A stretch of 64,000 nucleotides of DNA from Leptodactylus fallax (GCA_947044405.1 CAMRHE010000068.1:436001-500000), one strand, 5' to 3'. Counted from the stretch's first letter, positions 47,153-59,352 are shown. Notes: generated by a model from the letters alone, not told the origin. Made by a program: numbers and translations.

Positions 47153-50100
47153 TGTTAAAGACGGCTGTCATTCATGTATGGGGTTGTAATGGCAGGTGCT
47201 CGGGAGCTCGTCACAGACCATCTGCGGCTGTAATATAGACTCCTGATGCAATGCCTGGGGTCAGAGCAAGCTCCGATCCCAACTGTATAACCCCTCAGAT
47301 GCCACAGACTATGCTGACTACCACATCCGAGTGGTGTAAAGGAGGAGGGGGTGATTGCAGTGTGCTAGTAGGGGTATTAGTGACCCCCCCCCCCCCAGTC
47401 TGTCATCTTACTGCCTATTAAGGCCCTCTAAATTACTCCTAAAACAATAGGAATCCCAGACACTAGATACCCTTTCTTTCCCCCCATCAGACAGGTCTTG
47501 CTGTGTTACTTTCCTGTACATTTAGCTGGAGATGAGGTGTTCATGGGGAGGTTTCTAACTGGAAATATATTATATTCTTTTTCAGACTTCTTTGGGAGAC
47601 ATGGGTCCCGTTCCTGAGAAATATCATCTCACAATGGCAACCCAGAAATTGTGCGCCCATGGTGGACTTCTTAGATAGCTGGGTCCACTTGTTACCAGTC
47701 TGGATTCTGGATAATATACTGGACCAACTCATTTTTCCCAAATTACAGAAAGAGGTGAGTCGGCAATTCTATTGCCATATATACTATAGTGTCATATATA
47801 TATAATATTAGATAGGTCTGTGTGACATAGCAAGTTCTGAATATGATTTGATATTATGGGTTTTATGTTCTATTAAAGTGTTATTCTGGGCACCAAGCAT
47901 TTTTCCTACTGATGACCTATGCTTAGATCATCAGTATTTGATCGAACCTGGACCTTACACCGATCAGCTGTTCCAGTTATACAAAGGATGGTGCCAGAAG
48001 CTGAAGGCACCATCCACTATACAGCAGCCATGCCGCAGCTCTGCTCCTATTCAAACCCCTCTAAGTCCTGCTGTTCCAATCTGAGAAGGATACGTGGTTA
48101 TTATGGTTAGGTGGTGCTGATACTTCTGCAGTGCATGGTCCTAAGACGTGGGATTTACAACTTCTAAAATAGTGTAGATTAAAAAGCATGTTACCATCTT
48201 GTATATGGCTATGAAGATCTATGTGTCTCTATGGTACCAGACTACAGAGCCCTGTGTAGTCTGATCCTGCAGTCGTGTCTGCTGCCACTCCTCCTCCTTG
48301 CTTACAAGACAGTAGAAGAGGAGACAGATTGAAAGAATAATATATGAATAGAGGATGTGACAAAGAGAATTTGCAGTCTGTAACTATATAGCCATGTGAA
48401 TCTGCATAGGCACTGTATACACAAAACGGTAGAACCTTTCTAATTGGTATTATTTGCAAAGTTGCGTCATTATTATTTTTCATCCTTTGAACAGAAATGG
48501 ACATAACCTTTAAATTAAAACTTTTTTCAATGAATCTGTTTTATGACTTATAGGTGGAAAACTGGAACCCGCTGACGGACACTGTACCGATCCACTCCTG
48601 GATCCACCCCTGGCTGCCATTAATGCAGTCTCGGCTGGAGCCGCTGTTCTCTCCAATCAGGAACAAGCTAGCCAATGCCCTACAGAAATGGCACCCCAGC
48701 GACTCGTCAGCCAAGCTCATCCTGCAGCCCTGGAAAGAGGTTTTTACTCCCGGATCCTGGGAAGCCTTCATGGTGAAAAACATTGCACCTAAGCTAGGTA
48801 AGATGATTTGCAAGAAATACTCTAGGATCTAAAGCAACAACCCGGCAACAAATTTTAGGCCTTATTCACATAGGCCTTTTTTTAAGAACAGTGAGAGTGA
48901 ATGGGATATTCACATGGTCTACTTTTGTCCATTTTGCCGAATCCAGAAACAGACATGTGAATACCCCCAATGGACCTACACATCCATTTTTCACAGACGT
49001 TAAAAACAGGTGGGTGTGTGAATAAGGCCTTAGCCTTTGCCTGTCAGTGCAGATGCAGGACATAGTGTAGGGGATATGTCATTAAGGGCTTTTCTCCCCC
49101 TTGCCACAGGATAGGGGATGAATGTCAGATCGCTTGGGGTCTGACGGCCAGGACCTGCAGTGATGAGGCGAACAGGGGACCTCAAGTCCCTCATGCCTCC
49201 TCCTTGTGAATTGAGCACCGGTTTGCTTTTGTGACCAGCGCTCAAGTCACTTCTATGGGACTGCCGGGGATTACAGTCCATTGGATAGAGGATAAGTGTC
49301 CTTAAAGGGGTTTTTTGGCCCCAAATCAAATTTTCATACTGATGAACTTTCCATGGGATAGGTCATCAATATCTGATCTGTCAGGGTCCGACACCCAGTC
49401 CCCACACAAATCATCTGTTCTCCCGATGCCGGAACCTTCTAGTGGACAGGCGGCACATGCAGCACTGCTCCTACTCAAATAATAATGGACTATGCAGTGG
49501 ATGGGCTGCTGCGCCGCTCCTATTACTTGAATAGAGGCAGTGATGCACGCGCCAGCCATCCAATAGCACCTTTCGGTACCTGGAGACTGCTAGAGCAGAT
49601 GATCTGTTTGGGTGTCAATCCCGAACAGATCACAAACTAATGACCTATCCTGTGGATAGGTCCTGAGTATGACAGTTTGCTTTGGGGCCAGATAACCCTT
49701 TAATGGCACAATCCCTCTAAGTGTGTAAGTTTACTCACCCGGCTCTTCTTCCTTCTAATACGGTCTCCCTTATGTAATGTGATCGGCAGACTGACCTGTC
49801 AATGCACACAGCATCTTGCTCTTTGCAAGACGCTGTGAGAATCTGCAGGTCAATCTGCTGATCTCATAACAGAACGGAGGACCAGGAGGGAGGCTGTATT
49901 AGAAGGAATCAGCACCCCGTACTTCATTGTGTCCTGTACTACAGGCAATAGAATAAAACCTGATAATCCCATGTCATAAAATGATCACGCATTGCTAGAT
50001 TATCCTTTTATGATCTGTGGGGGTTAACCCTCAGGGCCCCTCACCAATCCTGAGAATGAAGGGGACGCCGCAGTGATTTAGTGCTGTGTCCCCTTTAAAG

Positions 50101-52216
50101 TTTTTTCCTGCACAGAAGTGCCCAGAAAGCTTTTGCTTGACCCTGTCCAAGTGAATGGGGGGAGCTACAGCCCTATTATTCTCTATCTATGGGGTCCCAG
50201 AGGTTGAACCCCAACCAGTCATAAAGTAATGGTATATCCTACTGTCAGAGCATACAGGCACACCCCTTTAACTAACTATACAACTATGATGCATCAGGAG
50301 ATACGGTGTGATTCAGAAGAGGTAACCATGAAAGTACCACAGAGACCATACGCCCTGGTAGATCATACGGATATCATGGAAGGGGGTCAGGACCCATTTA
50401 ACACATAGTACAAGTAAATTAATAAACCTTCTTAGGAAGGCGACACCAAGGAAATCACATCTGCCCACATTTATGATGTAGATAATGAAGGACGTGTCGC
50501 TGTCTCTTACAGGTATGTGCCTCGGAGAGTTCATCATTAATCCGCACCAGCAGCACATGGACGTCTTTCACTGGGTGATGGATTGGGAGGGGATGATCTC
50601 TCTATCAAGCCTCGTGGGACTCCTGGAGAAGCATTTCTTCCCAAAATGGCTACAGGTAAGTGGATTATATACTGGGCTCGTGCTTCACATAGTCACATTC
50701 TGGCCGTGCTTCAAAGACAGGAAATAGGACATGCGGTAAAATGCGCTGTATGGGAGAGACGTCTGTTCTGTTCATTAACACCCTACACATTATTAACTCA
50801 TTGTGGTGATTAACTCATGCATTGCCATAGGCTGCACAGGGGTTCCTAATGGACTCGCCCATGATCAGTATTCTTCCTATAAGCGATGATACTCTCACAT
50901 CTCTATGGTTGCATTTGTTTTGCAGCAGCCATGACATGTTTTGCAGATATTAGGGCATGACTTTTGAATTTCAGTCACTGGTCCTTGTAGATAACGCCCG
51001 TCCATCATGTTCTTTGCAGGTGTTATGTTCCTGGCTCAGTAATAATCCTAACTACGAGGAGATCACCAAATGGTATCTCGGCTGGAAGTCCATGTTCTCA
51101 GACCAGATTCTAGCCCATCCTGGAATCAAGGACCGATTTAATGAAGCATTGGACATAATGAATAGAGCCGTGTCCTCTAATGTTGGTAAGTACACACATG
51201 TCCAAAGTCACTCATATTGTAGCATGAATGGGGCTTGTATATTGATGACATGTCCTTAGGTAGGTCATGAATGTGTGATCAGCGGGGATCCAACACTAAG
51301 AACGTATGGATCAATTGTTTTCAGAGGCCATGGTATTCACAAGTCATCACTGTCATTGGTCACATGTTACAGCAGCAGCTCAGTCCCATTCAAGTAAATG
51401 AGGCTGAGCTGCAATACCGAGCACAGCCACTATATAATGTACAGCGCTGTGCTTGGTATTCAGTGAAGAGGCTGCAGCGCTCCCTCAGACCCTGCAGCTT
51501 CTTCAATTAGCTGATTTGTGGGGGTCCTTGATTTTGGACCCCCCACTAATCACATAGCAATGACCAATTTTAAGGGTAGGCCATTAATATACAAGTTGAC
51601 TCCAGACTATTGCTGCCTATGGCCATGACTGCGCTGTAAAGCATATCACTAAATGCTGTTAACGGAGCAGAAGCTCAGGCAAGATGGCCGCCCCCATAGA
51701 CATGTATAGGAAATAAAATAAAATAATCTATAATCAGAAAATAAAAAGATTAGAAAAAAGTTTGGAAACTGACGAACCTTTCCTTTTAATTCTCCGACAA
51801 CCTGACAACATTTTGCTTCTGCTCATTCATTGTTGCACATAAATAATCCATTTTGTGTCTCCTCAGGCGCGTACATGCAGCCCGGGGCCCGGGAAAGCAT
51901 AGCCTACCTGACCCAGACCGAGAGGCGGAAAGACTTCCAGTACGAGGCCATGCAGGAGCGGCGTGACGCAGAAAGCATTGCCCAGAGGGGCATCGGCGTT
52001 GCCACCGTGCCAATGAACTTCAAGGACTTGATCCAGTCTAAAGCCGAGGAACATAACATCGTCTTTATGCCGCTCATCGGCAAGCGGCACGAAGGGAAGC
52101 AGCTCTACAACTTCAACCGCATTGTCATCTACATAGACAGAGGCGTGGTGTACGTGCAGGGCGAGAAGACCTGGGTGCCCACCTCTCTGCAGAGCCTGAT
52201 AGACATGGCCAAGTAG
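41605..52216 (+). CDS. tfip11: Tuftelin-interacting protein 11 (spliceosome disassembly factor), complete
   Basis: Orthologue of TFIP11/Ntr1, a nuclear G-patch protein that recruits and activates the helicase DHX15 to disassemble the intron-lariat spliceosome. Coding exons: 41605-41804, 42224-42359, 42751-42907, 43561-43688, 43801-43953, 44200-44703, 45257-45360, 47586-47754, 48554-48797, 50513-50655, 51020-51185, 51867-52216. All junctions are GT/AG and in frame, giving 817 residues (human 837). Seen: acidic N-terminal TIP domain (residues about 1-110, with [10 protein letters not shown]), G-patch about 138-186 ([23 protein letters not shown]), a predicted coiled coil around [16 protein letters not shown], then the long GCF-like helical region and a highly conserved C terminus ending [10 protein letters not shown]. 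The ATG lies 7 nt after a splice acceptor (exon starts 41599), so exon 1 of the mRNA is non-coding. Intron 7 (45361-47585) carries a dead Tc1-like transposon. Confidence 0.97.
42934..43278. mobile_element. MITE-like repeat in tfip11 intron 3
   Basis: Right end GGAAGACCCCTTTAA and left GGGGGTTTTCCAGG are inverted relatives of the TTAA family. The interior has TTCACTTGAATGGGACGAAG, a motif recurring in several repeats of this window. The left TTAA is not preserved. Confidence 0.6.
45049..45123. mobile_element. Short TTAA-family relic in tfip11 intron 6
   Basis: Only about 75 bp: TTTAAAGGGTTTGTCCAG at one end and CAGGACAACCCCTTTAA at the other, so it is essentially the two termini with little interior. 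Confidence 0.65.
45401..45467. repeat. TG/TA microsatellite left of the Tc1-like insertion
   Basis: TG repeats followed by a long TA run abut the transposon's left end. The mirror-image run TA then CA follows the right end at 47097-47152, so the insertion split or seeded a symmetrical simple repeat. Confidence 0.9.
45468..47096 (-). mobile_element. Tc1-like DNA transposon with 267-bp inverted repeats
   Basis: A 1629-bp element in tfip11 intron 7. The left terminus (CAGTACAGACCAAAAG...) and right terminus (...CTTTTGGTCTGTACTG) are inverted copies extending 267 bp (45468-45734 and 46830-47096), with one mismatch in the outer 28 bp. It lies in a TA-rich microsatellite, as expected for TA-target Tc1/mariner elements: TA precedes the left end, while TT follows the right end, so one side of the duplication looks mutated. 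The high similarity of the two ends suggests fairly recent insertion. The encoded transposase is broken. Confidence 0.92.
45631..46682 (-). pseudogene. Tc1-family transposase, inactivated
   Basis: The minus strand encodes a Tc1 transposase beginning [18 protein letters not shown]. An in-frame TAA, TAG and TGA interrupt the next few codons of the N-terminal helix-turn-helix. The frame then runs open through the second HTH ([13 protein letters not shown]), the GRPR motif, and DDE-domain blocks [11 protein letters not shown] and [10 protein letters not shown]. The third catalytic residue, Glu in the family motif NPIE, is Gln here (NPIQ), and a single-base deletion right after shifts the frame to a TGA. 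The remaining C-terminal sequence is readable in another frame down to 45631, inside the left inverted repeat. Non-functional on three counts. Confidence 0.92.
47097..47152. repeat. TA/CA microsatellite right of the Tc1-like insertion
   Basis: TA dinucleotide run turning into (CA)n, the inverse order of the left-flank microsatellite. Confidence 0.9.
47873..48085. mobile_element. Left half of a TTAA-family element in tfip11 intron 8
   Basis: TTAAAGTGTTATTCTGGGC is followed by CCGATCAGCTGTTCCAG; no matching right terminus is visible. Confidence 0.5.
49302..49703. mobile_element. TTAA-bounded MITE in tfip11 intron 9
   Basis: Left end TTAAAGGGGTTTTTTGGCC, right end GGCCAGATAACCCTTTAA. The interior carries GATAGGTCATCAATATCTGA and its inverted counterpart TGACCTATCCTGTGGATAGG. 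Confidence 0.75.
51236..51595. mobile_element. Dispersed repeat in tfip11 intron 11
   Basis: Contains CAGTCCCATTCAAGTAAATG and GCAATACCGAGCACAGCCAC, the same interior as other repeats here (for example 1800-1880 and 5330-5395). Terminal TTAA is not preserved. Confidence 0.6.
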
Positions 52217-52412
52217 GGGGCACTATGTAGCTCCTCCTGGCATTGTATATACATGTACAGAGAGATTGTGGAAGGAGCCGATACCTTTCACTATCGTGGA
52301 CTGTTCTTAATAGTGTTTGCTGCATCCACCGTGATGTGTCCGCCATACAAATGGTAGAAAGGTCAGTGGAGAAGACACCTCCTGACTCTAAGGACTAAAC
52401 CAGTTTCTATAA

Positions 52413-52418
52413 ATTAAA
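52413..52418 (+). terminator. tfip11: tfip11 poly(A) signal (ATTAAA)
   Basis: ATTAAA lies 197 nt after the TAG stop and is followed by T/G-rich sequence (TGTCTTTATTTATCTGTGG), as expected for a cleavage site near 52435. This gives a short 3' UTR of about 220 nt. Confidence 0.6.
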
Positions 52419-52545
52419 GACGACCATTATTATTTCTGAGAAGTGTCTTTATTTATCTGTGGATTAGTTAGCTATCAGTTTCTAGTTAGTAGGTCCCAAA
52501 TTCAGGACCCTGAGAAATGTGGAGGACCAAAGGCTTTATTCAAAC

Positions 52546-52645
52546 CATTGGGGTGTCCATGTAATGCATTGGTCATCGTGTAATGCTTAATACCCCCTGT
52601 GGTGGCGCTGCAGAGAATTTTAATCCTTGCTGTCCAGATTACTGC
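52546..52645 (-). repeat. CAGCGCCACC-family repeat downstream of tfip11, inverted
   Basis: Reads as the reverse complement: GGTGTCCATGTAATGCATTG ... CTGTGGTGGCGCTGCAGAG. Confidence 0.65.
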
Positions 52646-52904
52646 TGATCCCTGTTAAGACAGCCCAGCTCTGATCTATACATACAGAATTTGGAGCCAC
52701 CTGGTGTTCAGCATTTATGTATAGCATGTAGAGTGTATAGCGTATAGTGCATGTCCCTCTACTTAGCTGAGTGATGGTGGACACACATGCTCAGTCACTC
52801 CACACAGCCAGGTCTCTTCATAATGATCCTCTCTTCCTTGCAGGTCAGCCAGTTGAAATAGCTTTCTCACTTGCTTGTCAGGAGAGGAGCAGAGACTGCA
52901 GTAC

Positions 52905-53150
52905 ATGGTAAGAAGAGGCTATATTGTCAGCTGTCAGAGGGGGAAGGAGACCGATTCTGTGCAGAGTCTCTGAAGTACATGACAGTATAGCTGAGAAGAC
53001 TCCTACTACAGGGAACTAAGAAGAGGCTATATTGTCAGCTGTCAGAGGGGGAAGGAGACCGATTCTGTACAGAGTCTCTGCAGTACATGGCAGTATAGCT
53101 GAGAAGACTACTAGTGCAGGGGAAGTAAGAAGGTGTTATATTGTCAGCTG
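52905..53150 (+). repeat. Roughly 110-bp tandem repeat, about 2.3 copies
   Basis: Unit contains GAAGAGGCTATATTGTCAGC and GGAAGGAGACCGATTCTGT. The third copy breaks off after TTGTCAGCTGTCA. Confidence 0.93.
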
Positions 53151-53159
53151 TCAAAAATG

Positions 53160-56100
53160 GAAGAAAAAATAATGTAATTTTATGCTATGAATGTAATATA
53201 AATTACTGTAAACTGGCTATTCACAGCCGTTCAGGACTTTTAGTATGAAAATGATTCACATAACCTATTTAATACAAATTTACCCCCTTTTATCATTTCC
53301 TCTATATATATGCACATATAACTGCCCCGGGGTATCTCACCCATAAGATATGTTTTATTTGCGGTCACATGATATTATCCCATGACTGTATCATCCATGA
53401 CATTAGAGGTGCCTGTCCTGAAACCTCTTCTTGATCTGTGGAGACACAGCCTTGGGCCATGGACGATGCAGTCAGAGTGACCATTTGTTTGACCCTATAG
53501 CCATTAGATATATTCAGCTATAGCTACAGAAAACTTTTAGGAAGATTTTGAACTCCCTTTTAATACACCCATTGAGGGCCAGTTGAGGCCAATCTATTAA
53601 CTGGAGCCAATATCCGTGTCCAGGACATCTCCGTACCCACAGAACTCAATGGACGCCCATTGTGCTGATAGTGCTGCAGGGAAAACAAGTGACTGTGATC
53701 CCTGTGACTGTCACAAAGCTTATGACACCCCAGACGGCATCTTATGACTTCAGTTGTCATGCAGAATCCACTGCGGAAATCTTCCCTTGGGTAGCAGAAA
53801 GATTTCCTAATTCCAGTCAATGGTTGGTTTGGACACAATCTGTCTCAAGATGGAGGAGGACGCTTCTTGTTTTATCCAGTAGTTGATTTTTTCATCTAGC
53901 AGAAAATGAAGTGTCCGAATCCCATTGAAATAAACGGATTCCACCGCAAAAAGTCTGTCTCTTTCTCTCTCCTGCTCTCGTTCTCTCCTCTTTTATGACT
54001 TTTTCTTGCTTTTTTCTCCCTTCTTTCCTTTCTCATTCTATATCCCTTTTGTTGGACACTTATCCCCTGGCCACAGGACAGGAGGTAGGGCTAGGATCAC
54101 ATCTGCTTTGGGGACTCCGCCGCAGATTCTTTCTAAAATTGTTGGCGAGAGAAACCCAATGGACACCCGGCGGACCCCATTATAGTCTATGGGGTCTGCG
54201 GGTAACCGCTATTTTAATGTCCGGGCTCTCTGTCTTTTGGGTCCCCATGCAGACCCGAATGACAGAGAAGATGGACCCTAGTGAGAACCTAGTGCAAGTG
54301 TCCGATCGTTGGGGGGCCAAAATTTGCCCTAAGGCCTCATTGTGAATGGAGCACCAGTTTGTCTATGTGACCGCCGCTCCATTCACTGCTATGGGGCTAC
54401 CAGAATTGTAATCTCTGGCAGCACCCACAGGCCCACAGCAGTAAATGGAGAGCCCATCATGCAAGCGCTCTGGCCCTCCATTTACAAGGAGGCTTTAAGA
54501 GGACTTACGGCCCCCTGTTCTGATCACTGTGGGAGCCAGCGGTCGGCCCCCTGCAATTTGCTTATCCCCTGTCCTGTGGATCACACAGTAGAGACGTCTT
54601 TATGTCTTACGACCAGACAGTGGGGTCTAATGGCCACCTAGTAAGATGCTTTGATGGATTTTCCCGAGGTGGCAGCAGCTGTACACGTCTAGTTCCTGAG
54701 CAGCTGCTCACCACCCATAGACAACAGCAGACAAGAACTTTCTTCTGGGGGTCTTCATATATTTGCACTTTCCTAAACACTACAGGGATCTAATTCCTTG
54801 GACTAGGAGGAAGGGTTGTGACTTTTTGGCGATTTTTTTTTTTGTCCCTTTTCCTTTGTTTAGTTTAAAAATCAACACTTACTCAGTGGGGCCTGCAGGT
54901 GTCGCTCTCGTCACTCCTGATTTTGGCTGCAGGGTCTATAGTTTAGATATGAACAGGAGTCTGTGTATCATGATCTATAGCAGGGACATCAGAACAAAAT
55001 CCCTAGTACATGTACAACAATGTTCTCATGCAAAAAATGCAAATTTGCTGCAAAATCTGCGAGCGATGGGCATGCTTCACTTCACTCTCCGTGAAGGTTA
55101 GGTACATTTCAGCAGAATGTCTTTCCAGAATTTTACAATGATGGCAGATTTTTAGGAAAGGTCATGAGGGCGTGACAGGCAGGGGGACAAACACCAACAC
55201 CCCAGCTGATCTGCCAAAGGAAAAGGCTACAGCTCTCTAAAAAGCATTGCAGTACCCAACACAATGGCATCCATGTCTGTGCATGTAGATCTGTATTGCA
55301 AATCAATCACTTTCAAGTGAATAGGGCTGCAGTTCCAGACACAACCACATAGACCAGAGAGGCGCTGTGTACTGATGATATTATAGTCCATCCATGTGGA
55401 ATCCCGGAATAAAAATGCATAAACACAAAAAAGGTTTGGAATGATCCATTCATTGTGGTTGCAGAATTTACATTTTTTCTTACAATTTTTTTTTTTTCGG
55501 TCACTGGGGTAAAAACACCAAATATTTTCCCCCAATAATACGACTACTGCGTACCTTGCAAAATGCATAGGGATGCAGCAAATATGTGTAAATGGACCTT
55601 ATATAGCGCCTGCATATTCTGTGGGGTTGTCCCACAATCACTTATTTCCTAGTTGCAGGATCTGATCGCAGGTGGTGGGGGGGGAGTCTCAGTAGGACAC
55701 CCAGGGGTACATCTGGCATTTCTGGCATGCAAAATGTCTATGAGTGTCCCTAATACTGCCCCCTTAGTGCCCCCCGCACACAGTACAGAAAGCACTGCAG
55801 CAAGATCTGTAGTACGAAGCTGCAGGACCCCTTGTACCTCCATACAGGTCCTATACACCTATGGAAAACAGACAAACATCCTGCGATGACACTAAAGTAT
55901 ATGGCGCCCCATAGGAGCTTACGCTCCATTAAAGCAACGCGCAATGGAATTTGTGTAAATCTAAAATGCTCAAAAAAAAACTAAACTCCTTTGTTTTTTA
56001 GAATTTTCAAAATCAAAAATTCTCTAATATGAATTTCCAAAGCATCTAAAACTCCTTTGTTTCTTTAGAACACAGGGAACTCTAAAATTCCCCAATCAAA

Positions 56101-56500
56101 ATTTCCGACGTATCTAAACACCCTTTGTTTTTATTTCTGCTTAGATTTTCTTGCCAAGCCACAAACCTGGGTGCAGATCTGATTCGGTGGGGGGGAAGGG
56201 GTGGTAGACGAAGTCTGCCTGGACTGGAATGTTCTCGCTTTGCACTGGGAGGTGAATGGATTGAAACCTGAGGTTCTGTAAGATCAAGCAAGTTCATCCC
56301 AGGAAAATGTGCATATTCTGCAGCAAGTTACAATGTCACATCGATGATGTCATCAGTGTGCAATGGGTTTGGTAACCACAGAGCATCTGATAAGGACCAG
56401 GGTGAAGTTGTCAGTAAACTTTTTGTGTAGCCTTACAGACTGGAGACAAAGGTATCTGATCAGGTCTGTGCAAAATCTGGAGCTTGATCTGCTTGGATTT
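53160..56500. other. Spacer between tfip11 and abtb2
   Basis: About 3.3 kb with short decayed repeats (54060-54360 and 54330-54600 share GTGAATGGAGCACCAGTTTG-type phrases with 49195-49230) and a T-rich patch at 54000. The last part (56500-56590) has an inverted CCAAT (GATTGGCTCC) and could be abtb2 promoter. No exon supported. Confidence 0.5.
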
Positions 56501-56803
56501 CATTTCTGTGTGGCTCCTCCCCTGAAGCTTCCTGATTGGCTCCAACCCTGGAGAAATTAGCATACTGACTGATCACTCAGTGTGTCAGGCAGTTAGCCGA
56601 AATAAGTTTGCAGACAGCTTCTCCATCTGGAGGAAAGAGATCGCCTCTGTCCTGCTTGGGATCTTCTACATGCAGAAATCTCTTCTCTAGAAGGTTTCAC
56701 GCAATCTATATCACTCCAAGGAGACACCACTTGCATTTGCACTTCTAAAAACTTCCAGGAATCTTGGATATTTTTACTTGGATCCTTGGATTTTTTCAGG
56801 AAT

Positions 56804-56893
56804 ATGGCATACAAAGCACAAGCCCTTTACCGCTACCTTCAGGAGAGCAATATCCATCACGTAAGGTGTCACCGTGTGGAAAGAATTCATTAG
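56804..56893 (+). promoter_or_regulatory. abtb2: Upstream ORF in the abtb2 5' leader
   Basis: A 29-codon ORF (MAYKAQALYRYLQESN...) ends 54 nt before the abtb2 ATG. A GTAAGG donor-like sequence lies inside it, so it could instead be a short coding exon. The peptide is not recognised. It matters only if transcription begins upstream of 56804, which is not shown. Confidence 0.3.
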
Positions 56894-56947
56894 GCTCTAG
56901 GATTTCTGCCAGTTCTTCTCTCTTTTGGATTCCTATCATCCGTACCT

Positions 56948-57809
56948 ATGGCTGGAATATATAGCTCCACGCTGAAGACCTTGGAGGATCTTACTTTGGA
57001 CTCTGGATATGGAGCAGAAGACTCCTGCAGGTCTCTCAGCCTCTCATCCTCCAAATCCAACTCCCAGCCATTGGCATCTTCTCAACACCGTGGGAATTGG
57101 TGGTATTATTCGGGATCCATGAATAGTCGAAATAGCAGCTGGGACACCATGAATACGGCTCTTACAGAAGACCCTGATGTGGTGGATATGTTCTCCAGGT
57201 GCCACCGGCTACCTGATCTGGAGGACTTTCCATGGACAGATGAGGATATCGGAAAGCTGCTCCGAACAGGTAAAGGGGATGGGGGTGTTAAGTGGGAATT
57301 CTCCCAAGATGCTGTCAGGAGAATGTCGGTTTTGTTGAGGAGACCTCTTATAAGGATTTCAAGGGAAGCCCAACGCCTCAGCGTTCTTCACGCCAAGTGC
57401 ACACGGTATGAGATCCAAAGTGCCATGAAACTCATCCTAAGCTGGGCATTGTCCCAAAGCTGCACACTGGCCACGGTCCGGGCTCTGTCCCTTTATAGCA
57501 TGAGTGCCGGTGACGGACTGCGCCAAGGGAAATCAGCTCGGTGTGGACTCTCCTTGTCGGTGGGCAGGTTCTTCAGGTGGATGGCGGACACTAGAATATC
57601 GGTGCGGATCCATGAGTATGCCGCTATTTGCTTGACAGCTTGCATGGAGAACTTATTGGAAGAAATAAGAAACCGTGTTCTCGCAAGTCAAGGGACAGAT
57701 GGGACAGAGATATCTCTGGATGCTTTGGAAATGGCTATCAGCAACGACGCCGAACTCTGGGGAGTCCTGCAGCCCTATGAGCACTTAATCTGTGGGAAGA
57801 ACGCCAATG
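56948..57809 (+). CDS. abtb2: ABTB2 (ankyrin repeat and BTB domain 2), coding exon 1, partial gene
   Basis: First coding exon, 287 codons plus one nucleotide, ending AAT G|GTAAG. The protein begins [18 protein letters not shown] and closes [10 protein letters not shown], matching what I recall of human ABTB2 at both ends, including the exon boundary. The paralog ABTB3/BTBD11 has a different start and long low-complexity inserts, so ABTB2 is preferred. Seen: a Ser-rich N terminus ([11 protein letters not shown]), then two histone-fold-like segments (around [19 protein letters not shown] and [18 protein letters not shown]) as known for this family. Ankyrin repeats and BTB domain are encoded by later exons outside the window. 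Family members are thought to act as substrate adaptors or scaffolds; the precise role here is unknown. Intron 1 extends at least 6.2 kb. Confidence 0.95.
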
Positions 57810-58685
57810 GTAAGACCCAATCTCAATCTTATCTATCCATCTACCATTATTTAAAGGTGCCAGGTTAGAGGATATTTCCATATGTATGGTCGCACAATCT
57901 ATGATAGATGAGCCACTAGGCAGAATTCTTTGTATAGATAACCGGGGGTGTTTGGATGGAGTGGGGCACCTTTGCATTGGTCAGGTCGGTGATTGACAAC
58001 TCCAAGTTTTTTCTCTACATACAGACACTTGTACAAGCTGTGTCTGCCGGTGTGAGATGTTTGGATAGCAGTGGGGAATGTATACACGGAGAGGTGGAGA
58101 TGTCACGCTCCACACCAGCCATATCTTCTAGAAATTGCCAGATCTTGTGTCATTTCAGAGCACAGACTGGAAACACAAAATAAGTAATCACTGTGGGGTT
58201 AAGATTACAAGAGTGGAGCATAGACATTACTGACTGCCGATGGTCTATAGGTCCAGCCTACGTTTAGAGATTGTCCACCATTGCTCAGTGAAGTCTCACT
58301 TGGGTGTCTTGAGTTTTGGCCCATCCAGTAAAAGAAATTTGCCCATAAATTGGTATGAGCAGATTGAAAGACTATGGCATGTCAATTCATCCATTCGACA
58401 TGGATAGGGTGAAATCCATGGCAAATTCACGACAAAATCAATGACAAAATTGGCATGTCAAACAAGTGAATTTATCGGGGATTTGCTATGGAGCACAATG
58501 GATTTTTTCCATCCCTTGTTGATGTTCCCTTGGTCAACGATCTGCTAAAAGGATTATTGTATCCCATGGGAACCTTCTCTGTAGCCACCAGTAATGGTGC
58601 CACTTCTGACTAGATGGTGGAAGAGTGTTTCAACTTGACAAATTTATTTATAATCCTGCCCAATGAGGTTGTATTGTTGGGTTGA

Positions 58686-59352
58686 CATTCTTATACAGTG
58701 ATTATAGATGACCACCCAGGTCACCTGGTCTCTGGGATACTTGGCTGGTTGGGTTGACATTCATATACAGTGATTATAGATGGCCACCCAAGTCACATGG
58801 TCTCTGGGATACTTGGCCCATTGGATTGAAATTCTTCTACAATGATTATAGATGACCACCCAGGTCACATGGGATACTTGGCCTGTTGGGTTGACATTCA
58901 TATACAGTAATAATAGATGGCGGCCTAGGTCACATAGTCTGTTGGATACTTGGCCAGTTGGATTGACATTCATATACAGTGATTATAGATGGCCGTCTAG
59001 GTCACATGGTCTCTCATATACTTGGCTGGTTGGATTGGCATTCATATACAGTAATAATAGATGGCGGCCTAGGTCACATAGTCTGTTGGATACTTGGCAA
59101 GTTGGATTGACATTCATTTACAGTGATTATAGATGGCCGTCTAGGTCACATGGTCTCTCATATACTTGGCTGGTTGGATTGGCATTCATATACAGTAATA
59201 ATAGATGGCGGCCTAGGTCACATAGTCTGTTGGATACTTGGCCAGTTGGATTGACATTCATATACAGTGATTATAGATGGCCGCCTAGGTCACATGGTCT
59301 CTCATATACTTGGCTGGTTGGGTTGGCATTCATATACAGTGATTATAGATGG
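58686..59352 (+). repeat. 72-bp tandem repeat, about 9 copies, abtb2 intron 1
   Basis: Unit contains ATTCATATACAGTGATTATA and GGTCACATGGTCTCTCATAT. As 72 is a multiple of three, it yields a spurious 173-codon ORF. Two alternating monomer types (GATGGCGGCC and GATGGCCG(T/C)C) suggest a 144-bp higher-order unit in the right half. Confidence 0.94.

Noticed and set aside
56948..57809. ABTB3 (BTBD11) as the identity of the ankyrin/BTB gene
   Set aside because: The N terminus [15 protein letters not shown] and the lack of the long Gly/Ser/Ala/His inserts of ABTB3 fit ABTB2; the neighbouring catalase gene agrees.
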